Part shown: positions 51,901 to 63,496 of the stretch, in pieces
How the letters are laid out: each line of letters opens with the position of its first letter
How positions within the stretch are numbered: position 1 is the first letter of the stretch
Made by a program: the position numbers and the translations under genes
From: Azadirachta indica
Taxonomy: Eukaryota > Streptophyta > Magnoliopsida > Sapindales > Meliaceae
Direction of reading: 5' to 3'
Length of the DNA: 64,000 nt
NCBI GenBank assembly: GCA_022749755.1
Contig: CM040447.1
Coordinates: forward strand, 12,332,087-12,396,086
Notes under the pieces: model-generated
Told to the model about the DNA's origin: nothing
Database searches by the model: none
The model's input: the letters and a program-made list of their open reading frames with translations, nothing else

Positions 51901-54563
51901 CCAGATTCCAGCAGCTGTAGTTTCCTTGGAAATCTCATGAAGAATTCATCGCTCAAAGAAAGCACTATGGCTTATGGGTTCTCATCCAGATTTCTTTCTT
52001 CCCTTTACCGGATGCAGATTCAGGCATCTTACTCTCGCCTTCGTCAAGTCCTTCATGTACTAACACAGCTCTCGTCTTCAATTTCCAGAGATTGACATCA
52101 TGATCTTTGACCTCTGTGAACTTTTTAATGTCGAATTCTGTGAGAATCATGATTAAACTGTTTCTGAAACCAATTCATGAAGAATCTGAACCCAAAGAGT
52201 CAAAGAAAACCTTTGGCAAATACCTTAGGAACTTGCAGAGAATGAAAGAATAAAGAAGCAACAGACTAAAAAGAATGTGACAATTACTTCGGCTTTTGCC
52301 TGTGTCTGCAGGAGAAATCACAAGATTTTTTCACTGATTTCAATCAAGAGAATGTACAAATTCCTCACAAAATTATGAAGATCGAAGAATAACACTCTCC
52401 CTTGTGCCCTCCTGAAGAAAAAAACTGATAACCTCACGAGTTAGTGTATTTATCAGCACAGTATTCTGTTATTATACCAGAATATGGCTATTCAGAAGAT
52501 AACTAACAGCCTGAGTTAGCTATTCGTGATACAGTGACTAACACACTCCACCTAGGAGCCGCATCAGTGTTGCTTTAACTGACTTTTGAAAGAGTTGAAT
52601 TCTAAAACATTAACACAGAAAGATGAAATGCAACTTACAGTTTGGGACAGAGGGTGACATCCAAAGAGCTCCTTAAGATTGATCCTCATTGCTACATGTT
52701 AGCTGACCTTCCAAGTCAATAGGGTATTTAGCCGAGTAGACAGCTATCGCTGCTTGTGCATGTGTTTGACGTGAAATAGCTGAGTGAACGGTCTAATTAT
52801 GGTCTTATAATGTCAATAATATTTGCATATTTTAATGTTTATGTAATGGTGAATGATGATCAGAATTCTATGTTATCTTCTCAGTAAATGTTTTTGTTTT
52901 ATTGGTCATAATTATTGATTTAATATTACTACAGTTTTACGAAAATAGGTGAAAGTACAGAAACCATGATAAGCAATAGTGAGATTTAACACGAATTTCC
53001 TTTCAGGTTAAGAGTCGTTTTACCACTGGTGCTGCTTCACGATCGTTCACTTCTACCTCATATGATCCTGTCACCAAAAATGACTTCGAGTACATCAAAG
53101 TTGAGAAGAATCCTAAGAAAAAAGGTTATATTCAGTTGCATACAACACATGGTGATTTAAATATTGAGCTGCATTGTGATATAACTCCCAGAACATGTGA
53201 GAATTTCATCACACTCTGTGAACGTGGCTATTATAATGGTGTAGCTTTTCATAGAAACATAAGGTATGGTGAAAGCTGCTTGATTCAAATTCATTGTAAA
53301 CAACATTATAGTTGGTTTATTGGAATCACTGATATTGACAAGGCATTGTTATCCACCTCCATAGGAATTTTATGATTCAAGGTGGTGATCCTACTGGTAC
53401 TGGAAGAGGAGGCGAATCTATATGGGGAAAGCCCTTCAAAGATGAACTGAACTCCAAGTTGCTGCACTCGGGAAGGGGTGTTGTTAGTATGGCAAACAGC
53501 GGGCCACACACAAATGGTTCCCAGTTTTTCATCCTGTACAAGTCAGCAAATCATTTAAACTTCAAGCATACAGTTTTTGGTGGAGTTGTTGGTGGCATGA
53601 CTACGTTGGCAGCAATGGAGAAGGTTCCCGTTGATGACAATGACCGACCTCTGGTGAGTTTCCATGTTCAGCATCCTTGTGGACATTATATCTGTTGTAT
53701 TGTTAACTTTTCACATTTGCCAATGAAATGGTTGTCTGCAAGAGACTGGTGCTAGCGGTATTGTGTGTATGGCATTGATGTTATCTTAATGAGAAGCAAG
53801 ACTTGTGTTTATTTAATCCTCTCACATTCTTTTTGAAACTTGACAATATTGTTTGATAACATATGGAATTGGATGGTTCAGCTTCAACAAAGTTTCAGTA
53901 GATTAGAAGTTCTATGAAGTTCATGATTTTTATGAAGTGTTACTGAAGCATGTCTATTTTACAAATATCCATTTGTTTTAATCATAGTGCTTGCTGGAAT
54001 GTATACACGTTTCTGCTTATGGACATTTACTAAAAACTTAAATCAAAGGACTGCATGGCTCTACCTCACTTATAGTCTCTCATTTGTGCAGGAGGAGATT
54101 AAGGTAACTAGTGTGACAGTTTTTGTCAATCCATACTCAGAACCTGATGAAGAAGAGGAAGAGAAGGCCAAAGAACAGAATAACGTTGACGATGAAGATA
54201 AAGTTAGTTTCTGGAGCCTCTCACATGAGAGCAACGCCTTTACATTTTTGTCCAAAACTTTGTTTCGCAAAAATATTTGCTGATTTTTCTCTTGTTACAT
54301 TTCAGGATAAGGTTGGGTCATGGTATAGCAATCCTGGTATTGGAACTACAGAGTCCGGAGCTGTTGGCGGTGGAGGGGTTGGAAAGTACTTGAAAGCAAG
54401 GAATAGAGTTGCTGAATCTGCTGCTGATGATGACAATGGATTGAGTGCCACTGCCATGGCCAAAAAAAGGGAAAGTGGGAGCTTCAGTTGGAGAATTCAA
54501 AGATTTTTCTGGCTGGTGAGAGAATTCCCATATTTGCAGACAGCTGGTATGGGTCAGCATTGA
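45962..54563 (+). CDS. CYP65: U-box/cyclophilin protein CYP65 (PPIL2 type), C-terminus frameshifted
   Basis: Eleven exons: 45962-46089, 46175-46237, 46324-46427, 47068-47159, 47259-47348, 47468-47543, 47632-48005, 53007-53263, 53365-53653, 54092-54202, 54306-54563. The N-terminal U-box (about residues 43-130; [27 protein letters not shown]) belongs to E2-dependent ubiquitin ligases. The cyclophilin domain (about residues 349-492) keeps [18 protein letters not shown] and [16 protein letters not shown], so peptidyl-prolyl isomerase activity is plausible. The human counterpart PPIL2 is nuclear and spliceosome-associated. In the last exon the G run at 54469-54471 has one base too many. Reading without it gives [18 protein letters not shown] and a stop at 54517-54519 (598 residues, close to the 595 of Arabidopsis). 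As given, the frame continues into an unrelated 24-residue tail (613 residues). Intron 7 is 5 kb because of a copia insertion. Confidence 0.94.
48319..48757 (-). repeat. 3' LTR of the copia element
   Basis: On the minus strand it starts TGTAAATATTTCAGGATTCA, collinear with the 5' LTR; shared blocks include GTATTTATCAGCACAG, CCAGAATATGGCTA and TGATTTCAATCAAG (plus strand). Confidence 0.85.
48788..52150 (-). pseudogene. Copia polyprotein remnant
   Basis: Reading leftward: a gag start at 52150 ([19 protein letters not shown], the conserved 'KF.G.NDF.LWK.K' type block), and a region after the zinc knuckle at 51242-51457 ([16 protein letters not shown], matching the protease-proximal 'WILDSG.S.H.' block). 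Integrase and reverse transcriptase fragments follow, including GDDMLIA near 49920, a changed form of the catalytic YVDDMLIA. RNase H lies at 48788-49108 ([34 protein letters not shown]). Frameshifts and stops occur throughout. The segment at 50416-50625 is tandemly duplicated. Confidence 0.88.
50416..50625. repeat. Tandem duplication, two units of 105 bp, inside the copia element
   Basis: Both units begin AACCATATCTAATAGGC and end TTTCTTCAGTAGTTGAT (starts 50416 and 50521). They differ at only a few positions, much less than the two LTRs do, so the duplication happened long after insertion. Confidence 0.9.
52178..52615 (-). repeat. 5' LTR of the copia element
   Basis: On the minus strand it starts TGTTAATGTTTTAGAATTCA. 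It is followed, after a few bases, by TGGTTTCAGAAAC at 52160-52172, a decayed version of the TGGTATCAGAGC primer-binding site for initiator methionine tRNA. Confidence 0.85.
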
Positions 54564-57500
54564 AATGTATTCTTTTTAAGCGAGGAAGAAAAAGAAATCA
54601 AAGAAGGAAACAGAAAAAGGCGGCTGCATTTGTATTTATAGTAGTTTGTACAATAAGAGATGCATTTGGGTCAGAATTTGTTTTAGTTTGTCTGATAAAT
54701 GCAGATTTTTTTCTTCGGTCAAATTCTCTCTCTACTTCTCTCCAGTACTAATTGATGATTTGTGATCAGTTCCTTTAGCTCTGGATCAGTAGTACGTGAT
54801 CGCTTTCTTCAGAAACAGTGATCAATGCAGGATAGGCTCATGGCCTCCAGCTGGTCTTAATTGATGTTGAATACGAAAATAATTGATAGTTTCTGATATC
54901 AAGTTCTTTATTCATAGGCTTCAGGTGATTTTTTACCTACTCTCTTGAACAGTGTTGGCTTCGCAATTTACCCCGCTGTGAAGATAGGTCGTGTAAATCT
55001 ATGTGGTTTGATTACGGATAAAAGCTGAAACATAAAAACACCCAAAATCCCGGCTTTATTATTTTTAAAAGCTGCTTAAGGACTATGAGCTATCGTTGTA
55101 ATCTTCTTCCCGAGCTCTCTCTGCTTCAAGAGAGAATATGATCATAAGATATGGGCCATGCCATGGAGGGATTAGCAGGCAGAGATTAATAGGACACATA
55201 TCTCGGGGGCCACAAAGTGAAGTAGTCTTTATAGTCAGTTTTTTTCGGTGATTCACAGGAGCAGGGGACGATTTTGTACGTTTTCAAGTCCAGCGAGTGA
55301 CGTACAAGCAACGGATTGATGACGCTGGTTATTGGATTGATCTGACTTTGGATGGCTTCTAAATTTGAAGGCATGCAGCTAACAGTATCATCTACTTATT
55401 CCATGCGTTCGCCTGCAAATTTAAACTTTGATTTCTATGGTAGAAAATGTTGTTCATATTTGAAGCGTGTTCGTCACCTTTTACATAAAAATGGAAAATA
55501 ATAAAGAACTGTTATTTATTTGATTTCAGCCTTAGAATGTGTACGAAATTGATCGTCCTGAAACCATCCATATATATATAAAATAAAGTTTTTTAAAAAA
55601 AATTCAGGAGAATCTAATTCCGTTTGATGCTCGGTTGCTCCAATTCCCCACTTTAATACGTAGAACGTTAGGCAAGAAATCTGACTTTGTAATGAACATT
55701 GCTATATTTTATTAACCATCATTTGATTAATTTAAGTAAATTGTCATTCTTAGCTAGTTAGGTTAAATAACAGCGAGTTTCATCCTCAGCTCAGCTTTCC
55801 GCAGTATTTTATACACCTACATATAACGTAAATCACGGGGCCAACTAATTTGTTCTCCATGACCATAAATGACCTAGCTAACTGAGAAAACAAGTCGTAA
55901 TTTCCCTAGATAATTGTTATTATAGAACAATTAGGCTTAACCAATCTGATCAATCTTGCAATCTTGCAATACATGTAGGACCTCTTCTAACGTCATCAAT
56001 GGAAAAAAAGAAAAAAAAAAAATTTGGTCGCAGAGAAAAAGTCATTGACACGGAGAGGTAGGGGCCTGGAGACTAATGGCATCAAACCACGACATATAAA
56101 TGTAGATATGTTCACCCCATCCATTTATGGTCCACTTCATACGTTATTTTTTGCAGGTCACGTTCAATTTTCTTCTGATATATGAAGGTGGGGCAACCAG
56201 ATATCACAAAGACGTGGAGAGAAAGGAAGAAATTTTATAAAAAGCCATGAGGAAAGTATGTTTTGATGATGAACATTTCTGGTTGCAGTAACCCCACAAT
56301 TTCCTTTCCCTTTTCTTTTTTTTTCTCGCATACTAAGCTTGCTTCTCTTAATTATTAATTACTGTATTTATCAGTCTATCTGTATGAGTAACACAGTTCT
56401 GATTAAATAAACAAACCCACCAAACTTTTGGTGTAGAATCATACATATAACAATTTGCATGCCATCACCATCTCAATCAAGAACAAAATTTCTATATAAT
56501 TATATATGGTCGATCGAAGAAATGACATTTCATCTACACTATTTTTCATACAATGATCTTAAAAGCAAATTAATTAATTAATAATTAAGCGAATAAAGGA
56601 CCCACATGACTATTGAATATCCCCTAATTTAATGACCTTGAAAGTTTTTGTCTTATCATGCTTTCATATTAATTATGTAATAAAATAAAGTCATGACCAA
56701 GTAAGTGTTTTTTAATTTGAATGCATGGAATAAGTATATATATATTATAGTAGTGGGAATTGGAACCCTTCAACTTCAAGAGAATATTTCTTCAAAGTAT
56801 GATTTTTTTTTTTTCTGGGGGGGATTGAGTGACCACCCAAATTGCCCTTTCATCCACAGGTATAGGATAGGAAGATTGGAAAATATAATTCTCATACACT
56901 CTCTATACCTGTGTCTGCATATGCAATGTTAGTTTCCAAGAAAATTAAGACTCTAAATTCAACAAAGGACAAGGAATGCAAACATGGAATTCTCCTAATG
57001 ATTGATGGATAAAACCAAAGACTGTGTGAAGAAACAGTGAATGTTCCAAAACAGACGTATAGGATACATGTATATACCATACTTGACAAAGGAAGGAGAA
57101 ATGAAAAAGGATCAAAAGATTACATGAAGATAGAGAATCACACATCCATCCATCCAAAAGATGCAAAAATCTTGACCACTGATTCAAAATGTTACAATGG
57201 TGATGAATAGCTGACAGTATGAATGATGAGTCTGTATAATAAAGACAATCAAAAATGGATTTTGTGCATCGAAAGAATTAAGAATGAGCTCGATGACAAG
57301 GGAATGGAGACAAAAGAAACTTATGGTGGCCTTGTGGTGCAACCAAGTTAACTAGGAAGATAAGTTAAAAGAAGTATGTAGTCAAGTCGGATGATATATT
57401 TGGGTTGTGATATGGGAGAAAACTTATATGCTTGGGGCATCTAGAGAAATAGCCTAGTTTTTGTTGGTGTATGGAGTATATATTAGAGTGTGGGAGATAA

Positions 57501-58392
57501 ACTATAATATATGCAAATGAAAATTGGGGGAAAAAGAAAGTGAAGAGCACGGCCTAGAACTTAGGGAAGAGCACATTTTGGTATTAGAATAGAGCATTAT
57601 TAAATGACAAAATCATGTATGGGTTAATTTAAATAGTGAAGAAAAGGAAAAAGTAAGGAAAAATTTTGGCAGAGTTTGGAAAGGGATTAGGAGGCAAGGA
57701 ATGTGAATGAGTTGTGTTGGGGTGATGGTGGGTTTGATGATGATGATGCACGCCGGCAGCTTTATTACTCATGTCTTTCTCTTTCCTTAATTTCTTTCTA
57801 TCTCTCTCTTCCATTCCAAAAAAACCCAATTGGCACGCCTGCTCCCACTAAAACCTATTATTATAACATTCTCTTTCTCTCTTTATAACAATGAAAAGCT
57901 AACCCACTAACCCATTTGCTGATCTCTACCCTTCTTATCTTTTTCCCCTTCCCCTTTCTCTTTCATCTTTTGTCAGACATAATTCTATTTCTAAAACTCC
58001 CAGCTACTTCTTAGTTATAACAGAGAAACACCTCTATAGTCTATATATTAGTCAAGTGAACCTAACCAATATTTTTTTTTAAAAAGAAAATCAAAAGCAT
58101 AAGCTAGAAAAGGAACGCAACCCCACTTCATTCCTCATCGATTACACAAAAAGAAAAGCACATTTTTACTCAACTTAGATTCCTCATCTCCCCCTCTTCT
58201 TATAATTTGTGTTTAATGAAAAACCCAAAGCTAAAATCCAATTTTAAGATCCTCCTTTAATCATTTCTCTGTCCCAATTTCACTGTTAAAAACTCAAACC
58301 ACACCATACCCTCCCCAACCCCATATTTCATTTTTGTATTCAAACCCCCGACACCCCAAAACAAACCCAACATACCACCCAAGGTTTTATTG
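54564..58392. other. Intergenic region between CYP65 and SHR
   Basis: It starts with the CYP65 3' UTR. No further gene, paired termini or long repeat could be supported. Only short homopolymers are seen (A-rich near 56008-56023, T then G runs near 56803-56822). The last several hundred bases, rich in CT and CA words, are the probable SHR promoter and 5' leader. Confidence 0.45.
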
Positions 58393-58413
58393 ATGCGGTT
58401 CTCTTCGGGTTAA
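58393..58413 (+). promoter_or_regulatory. Six-residue upstream ORF directly abutting SHR
   Basis: ATG at 58393 opens MRFSSG followed by TAA at 58411-58413; the SHR start ATG follows with no intervening base and in the same frame. If the leader includes it, ribosomes reaching SHR would have to bypass this ATG or reinitiate directly next to the stop codon, which would lower SHR translation. It lies close to the main ATG, so it is almost certainly within the mRNA. Confidence 0.6.
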
Positions 58414-59907
58414 ATGGATACTTTGTTTAGACTAGTTAGTCTCCAGCAATCTGATCAATCCTTCAACTCTAGCAGAACCTCTAGCAGCTCTAGATCTTCC
58501 AGACAAAACAATCACTACCAGCAAGAAGACGAAGAATGCTTCAACTTTTTCATGGATGAAGAAGACTTCTCCTCGTCTTCTTCTAGACATACATACTATC
58601 CTTATCATCAAGCCCACCCTTCCAACACCACCACAACCCCCACCACCACCACTACTAACACTAGCACTCCTACACGTCACCCTTTTGAACCCACTGACTT
58701 CTCTTTCTCTCCTTCCCGTGATCTGAATTTTGAATTCTCAGGCAGTTGGGCTACCGATATACTCACTGAAACCGCACGCGCTATTGCTGATAAAAACAGC
58801 GCTCGTGTTCAGCAGTTGATGTGGATGCTCAACGAGCTTAGTTCCCCCTATGGCGATACGGATCAAAAGCTTGCTTCTTACTTTCTTCAAGCCTTGTTTA
58901 GTCGTATGACTGATTCTGGTGGCCGATGTTACCGGACTTTGTCCTCTGCTTCGGAGAAAAACTGTTCTTTTGAGTCAACTCGAAAGATGGTATTGAAATT
59001 TCAAGAGGTGAGTCCTTGGACTACTTTTGGTCACGTAGCTTGTAATGGTGCAATAATGGAAGCTTTTGAAGGTGAAAGCAAGTTACATATTGTTGATATT
59101 AGCAACACCTATTGCACGCAGTGGCCTACTTTGCTTGAAGCCCTAGCCACTCGTACTGACGAGACACCCCACCTGAGGCTAACCACCGTAGTTGCTAGCA
59201 AGTCTACAGGCGGTGCTGGAGCTGGAGGTTTAGCCGCAGTGCAAAAAGTAATGAAAGAAATAGGCAACAGAATGGAAAAATTCGCTAGGCTTATGGGTGT
59301 TCCTTTTAAATTCAATGTTATACACCATGCTGGTGATTTATGTGACCTAAATTTAGCTGAACTAGATATTCGAAGCGATGAAGCACTAGCTATCAACTGT
59401 ATCGGTGCTTTGCATACAATCACAGCCGTTGATAACCGTAGAGACATTCTGATATCAAATTTGAGAAGATTGCAACCAAGGATAATCACTGTTGTCGAAG
59501 AAGAAGCCGATCTTGATGTGGGTATTGACGGGCTTGAATTTGTTAAGGGTTTTCAAGAAAGTTTAAGATGGTTTAGGGTTTACTTCGAGTCATTGGATGA
59601 AAGTTTTTCAAGAACAAGCAATGAACGTTTGATGCTGGAGAGGGCAGCAGGACGAGCAATCATGGACCTGGTGGCTTGTTCACCGTCGGAATCAATCGAG
59701 CGGCGGGAATCAGCCACGCGTTGGTCACAACGGTTGCATGGAGCCGGATTTAGCCCTTTTCTGTTCAGTGAAGAGGTGTGTGATGATGTACGCGCCTTGT
59801 TAAGGAGGTACAAGGATGGTTGGTCAATGGTACAGTGCCCGGACGTTGGAATTTTCTTGTCGTGGAAAGATCAGAAGGTCGTTTGGGCGAGTGCATGGAG
59901 ACCTTGA
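58414..59907 (+). CDS. SHR: SHORT-ROOT, GRAS-family transcription factor
   Basis: A single exon codes for 497 residues (Arabidopsis SHR: 531). The N-terminal signature [15 protein letters not shown] and the acidic block [18 protein letters not shown] are diagnostic for SHR. A serine/threonine-rich low-complexity stretch follows (residues 53-90, threonine run at 72-81). The GRAS domain starts near residue 111: LHR I (111-175), a VHIID-type block LHIVDIS (224-230), LHR II (about 277-310), a PFYRE-type region with [12 protein letters not shown] (356-367), and the SAW motif ending [12 protein letters not shown] moves from the stele to the adjacent layer, where it partners SCARECROW to specify endodermis and drive ground-tissue asymmetric division. 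Absence of introns is normal in GRAS genes. An upstream ORF abuts the start codon. Confidence 0.97.
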   Translation: MDTLFRLVSLQQSDQSFNSSRTSSSSRSSRQNNHYQQEDEECFNFFMDEEDFSSSSSRHTYYPYHQAHPSNTTTTPTTTTTNTSTPTRHPFEPTDFSFSPSRDLNFEFSGSWATDILTETARAIADKNSARVQQLMWMLNELSSPYGDTDQKLASYFLQALFSRMTDSGGRCYRTLSSASEKNCSFESTRKMVLKFQEVSPWTTFGHVACNGAIMEAFEGESKLHIVDISNTYCTQWPTLLEALATRTDETPHLRLTTVVASKSTGGAGAGGLAAVQKVMKEIGNRMEKFARLMGVPFKFNVIHHAGDLCDLNLAELDIRSDEALAINCIGALHTITAVDNRRDILISNLRRLQPRIITVVEEEADLDVGIDGLEFVKGFQESLRWFRVYFESLDESFSRTSNERLMLERAAGRAIMDLVACSPSESIERRESATRWSQRLHGAGFSPFLFSEEVCDDVRALLRRYKDGWSMVQCPDVGIFLSWKDQKVVWASAWRP

Positions 59908-60888
59908 AGTTGAACAGGTCAAGAGAGTGATTCACACGATTGACATGGTTTTTCTCGCACGTGTATGCATGGGATGAATATTGCTGGGTATGATAAAAGT
60001 AACGGAAGTAGGCATTTGCTTGATTTGAATAGGATTAATGCAAGTAATTAATTGATTCTATTAACCTCTGTTACCATTTGGTGATTAATTAGTTTTTACT
60101 TTTGAAGAAAAGATAGGTTAATCATGGTTTTGATTGATCATCATATCATATTAAGAAGAGGTTTAACTCTTTTCATATATATTAATTCTGTTCAACTCAT
60201 GTATTTAACCTTCCAATCAATAGCTTGGTCCTATTCAAATCGCGTATGATATACAATATTATTTTTAAAGAATCTTTCATACACTATTCAATCTACAAAA
60301 CCATATCATATATATATGTATACACATACAAAATAAATTTACTATGCATATAAAAAAATAATTAATTTAATTGTTTTAATATATTTCTTTCAAATTTAGA
60401 CAAAATTTTGGTATAAGATCTAAATTTGACCAGAGATGGCCTGCCCAATTGTCTATACTTATCTTACACAATTAAGACAGAAAGCATCCCTAATATTCGC
60501 AAGATACTCAAAGGCATAGATAGTATTTTAAATTAATTAATTTGATATAAAATATGGTTGGTGGCCTGGTATTAGCATATATGTATGCTTGTTTTTTCGT
60601 GATTTTTCTTATAAATAGTTCCAAAATTAAAATGGGGTTGGTGTATGTTTGGTAGAACAAAGGTGATATCAGCTAGCTCTAATGTTATTTTGATTAATTA
60701 AAATTAAAAGGAGGATTAATTTGAATTTCAATAATTAAAAGATAAACAATTGATGTAAAGGCCAGGGTCGTTATCTAAAATGAGAGCATTAGAATCTTAG
60801 GACGGCCAATGCGTTTGGGGAATCTTGGAAAAAGGTATTTAGGCAATAGTGGCACAAATTGTTGTAGTGGACGCATGTTATTGCATTG

Positions 60889-60920
<32 letters not shown>

Positions 60921-62958
60921 TCTTCTTTGCACTTTTAACGCTTTTTAAGCTAGCCCTATCTATCAACGGTCCACAGCGACTCTAGCTAGGAGCAGTGACC
61001 CAAAAATAAAGTTACTTCTCCTTCTATGGTGATTTGATATAAGGTGAGTTTGGAATTAGCTTTTTTAAAATATTTTTGACTCAAAAGTGTAAGAGCATTT
61101 TGAATTGCCTTTTGAAAAAGCTCTTCATAATAATTAAAATATTTATTATATGTATCCTCTTAAAATAAGGGTCATATAAATACTTTAAAATGTATAACTT
61201 AAATTATTAAATTTATGACTTTAAATATAAAAATTTAACCTCTCATACATGCACCCACATATACATGTGTGTGTGTATATGAGAATTTATAGTTATTATA
61301 GATTCATATATTTTCAACGAGCCATTTGGCCCTTTTGACGTGATGATAAATTTGAGAGTAGTAATTTAAATCCCACGAAGTAGTAAGTTAGAATTAGAAG
61401 TAAAAGTTTAATAAATGAAAAATTAAAATTTTCTCGTATCAATTAAATTAATTTGTGTGTGTGAAAACATGTTTTGTTGCCCTTTTTTTTCCTTTGTTTT
61501 TTGCTAAAGCACTTCAATTAAAACACGCATTGCATGCAGAATATATAAAGTAAAAACAGTGCTTTTAAATTTATTTAATTTTAAAATTAATGTCTCAAAC
61601 AAATATACCCTAATAAGGTCACAAGAAGTGGGTACTTTTTGGCCCACAGAAGAAGAAGAGAAAATGGGATAAAGAAATGGAAAGTAAGTGGGGAGGGGGG
61701 GGGTGCGCGAAGGGAACTGCTTTTTAGGGTTGACGTCTTAATCTTTTGATAAGACTTGGCCCCCCACTACTTTCCACTACCTCCACGTTAACATAGCTGC
61801 TTCATTAGCTACTAGCTAATCTACCCAAACTCTTTTTCATAGCCACTCCTTTTTTGAGCTTTTCATTTTGATTTAAAATTCATATATTGTTTCATATGCA
61901 CATTAAGTTCTTCCTTCTTCTTCTTCTTCTTCTTCTTCTTCGGTCTTTAATTATGTGTGTGTTCTCCGTTATTATTCTTTCTTCATACGTTTAAAAAAAA
62001 AAAAAAAAAAAAAAAAAGAAGAGAGAGAGAGAGAGAGAGAGAGAAAGGGAGGGAGAAAAAGGGAGTTTAGAGTTGGCCCATATTCCATCTTCTTTAGCTT
62101 AAGCTTCAGGCTATCTTTCCATAGACGATTGACGTTGACGGCGGCCATATACATATACATATACATATAACCAGCTGAGTTAGCTGTCTACTGAATCAAT
62201 CGTATCCTCTTTTACTTTACCAACCCAACAATACCTTCAAAGGCTGTTGTTAATTTTTAATCATCATATTATACAATATTACATTACATCATAGCCAAAT
62301 GGAATGTAATTGATTTACCATCTGTGCAAGACGTAATTAAGCTATATATGCTAATTAATTAGTTACCGTAATGTAATTATTAATAAGTGGTCTTACATTC
62401 TTTCACCTGTTCAACCTTTTTCTATAATTGTAGTTATGCTCGCTCTTTTGAGAGTTCTGCAGGCTAAAACCTTGACAAAACCCCTTCTATTGGGCTCGGC
62501 CTAGTTAGATTCTGGCCCATCTTCAACTTCATCGACAGCCGATTACGCATTTCAATAGTCAATTGACAAGCCCCCGTAATTTTTTTTTTTTTTTAAATTA
62601 AAAACTCGATTAACCAGTTAAGACGTCACAGCACAGAAAGCATTCTTGAATTATTTTTTTAATCTTTTTGAAAAAAGGAAAGTTGCTAAGCTAAGCTAAG
62701 CTAAGCTAAGCTAAGCATAACTACTCCATCAGGGTCATTGTCTCAACTGAGTCATAAATTGTATTAGAAAACCAAAGCCTTCTTCACCATTCGGCCCGCG
62801 GGGCCCAACTTTTTAGTTACCACTACGACATATCAACAGCTCCGGTCAACCTCCCTAAATCAATCTATTCCTTCTGAATTTTGATTAATTTAATCCCAAA
62901 AATAAAAAAGCTTCCATTTTTATCTGCTTTATTATTTTAATCGATTTTTTGACCACCA

Positions 62959-62997
<39 letters not shown>

Positions 62998-63496
62998 AAG
63001 AATTTATGAAATGTAACATGAGTTGACCCTACTATTACAGTTGACATGGCACGTTCTGATTGGTCGCACGATACAAAGTGGGTTGTGATTGTAGGCTTCA
63101 CCAACTGGAGAAGTTTAAAGCATTTAAAAACCTTGATAACAGAATATCATAATTATTATCAACTAAAATATAACACGAAACTTGTTACAAGGTCAAATCC
63201 ATCAAGTCAACTGGCGATGCAATAAAATTATTTGTAAAATTTTCCATAGACGACTAACTTTTTTCTCCGTAAACAATCACCCTCCTAAAAAACTAATATT
63301 AACATCACCTAGACAAAGAGATGTATAAGTTCACTGGCAGTGCTCCAGACAGAACAATGAACACAAATTTGTAGCTCTGTGAGCTAAAAACCATAAGCTT
63401 TTTGAATTACAGACACTAAACCAGTGAGACAATAATCAAAGCGCCTTTAACATATGATACACTGGAATCATATAGAAAAATGGATCTATAATTATT
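59908..63496. other. Intergenic region between SHR and the GH43 gene, rich in microsatellites
   Basis: It starts with the SHR 3' UTR. No gene is supported. Simple repeats: (TA)n at 60896-60920, (TTC)n at 61914-61940, an A run of about 25 at 61993-62017 followed by (GA)n at 62020-62043, a CATATA hexamer run near 62146-62169, a T run near 62580, (GCTAA)n at 62685-62716 and (TTA)n at 62961-62996. The last 150 bases are likely the 3' UTR of the GH43 gene. Confidence 0.6.
62685..62716. repeat. Pentanucleotide microsatellite (GCTAA)n
   Basis: About six uninterrupted copies of GCTAA. Pentamers this clean are uncommon and usually length-polymorphic. Confidence 0.9.

Larger units (their letters stand above)
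48319..52615 (-). mobile_element. Ty1/copia LTR retrotransposon in CYP65 intron 7, antisense
   Basis: A 4.3-kb decayed element on the minus strand, opposite to its host gene. Its LTRs are 52178-52615 (5') and 48319-48757 (3'), of matching length (438 and 439 bp) but clearly diverged. The interior follows the order gag, protease, integrase, reverse transcriptase, RNase H. No convincing 5-bp target duplication could be seen, which fits an old insertion with mutated edges. Confidence 0.9.

Noticed and set aside
61955..62170. 71-codon frame with lysine and arginine/glutamate runs
   Set aside because: It is translation of poly(A) and (GA)n microsatellites.
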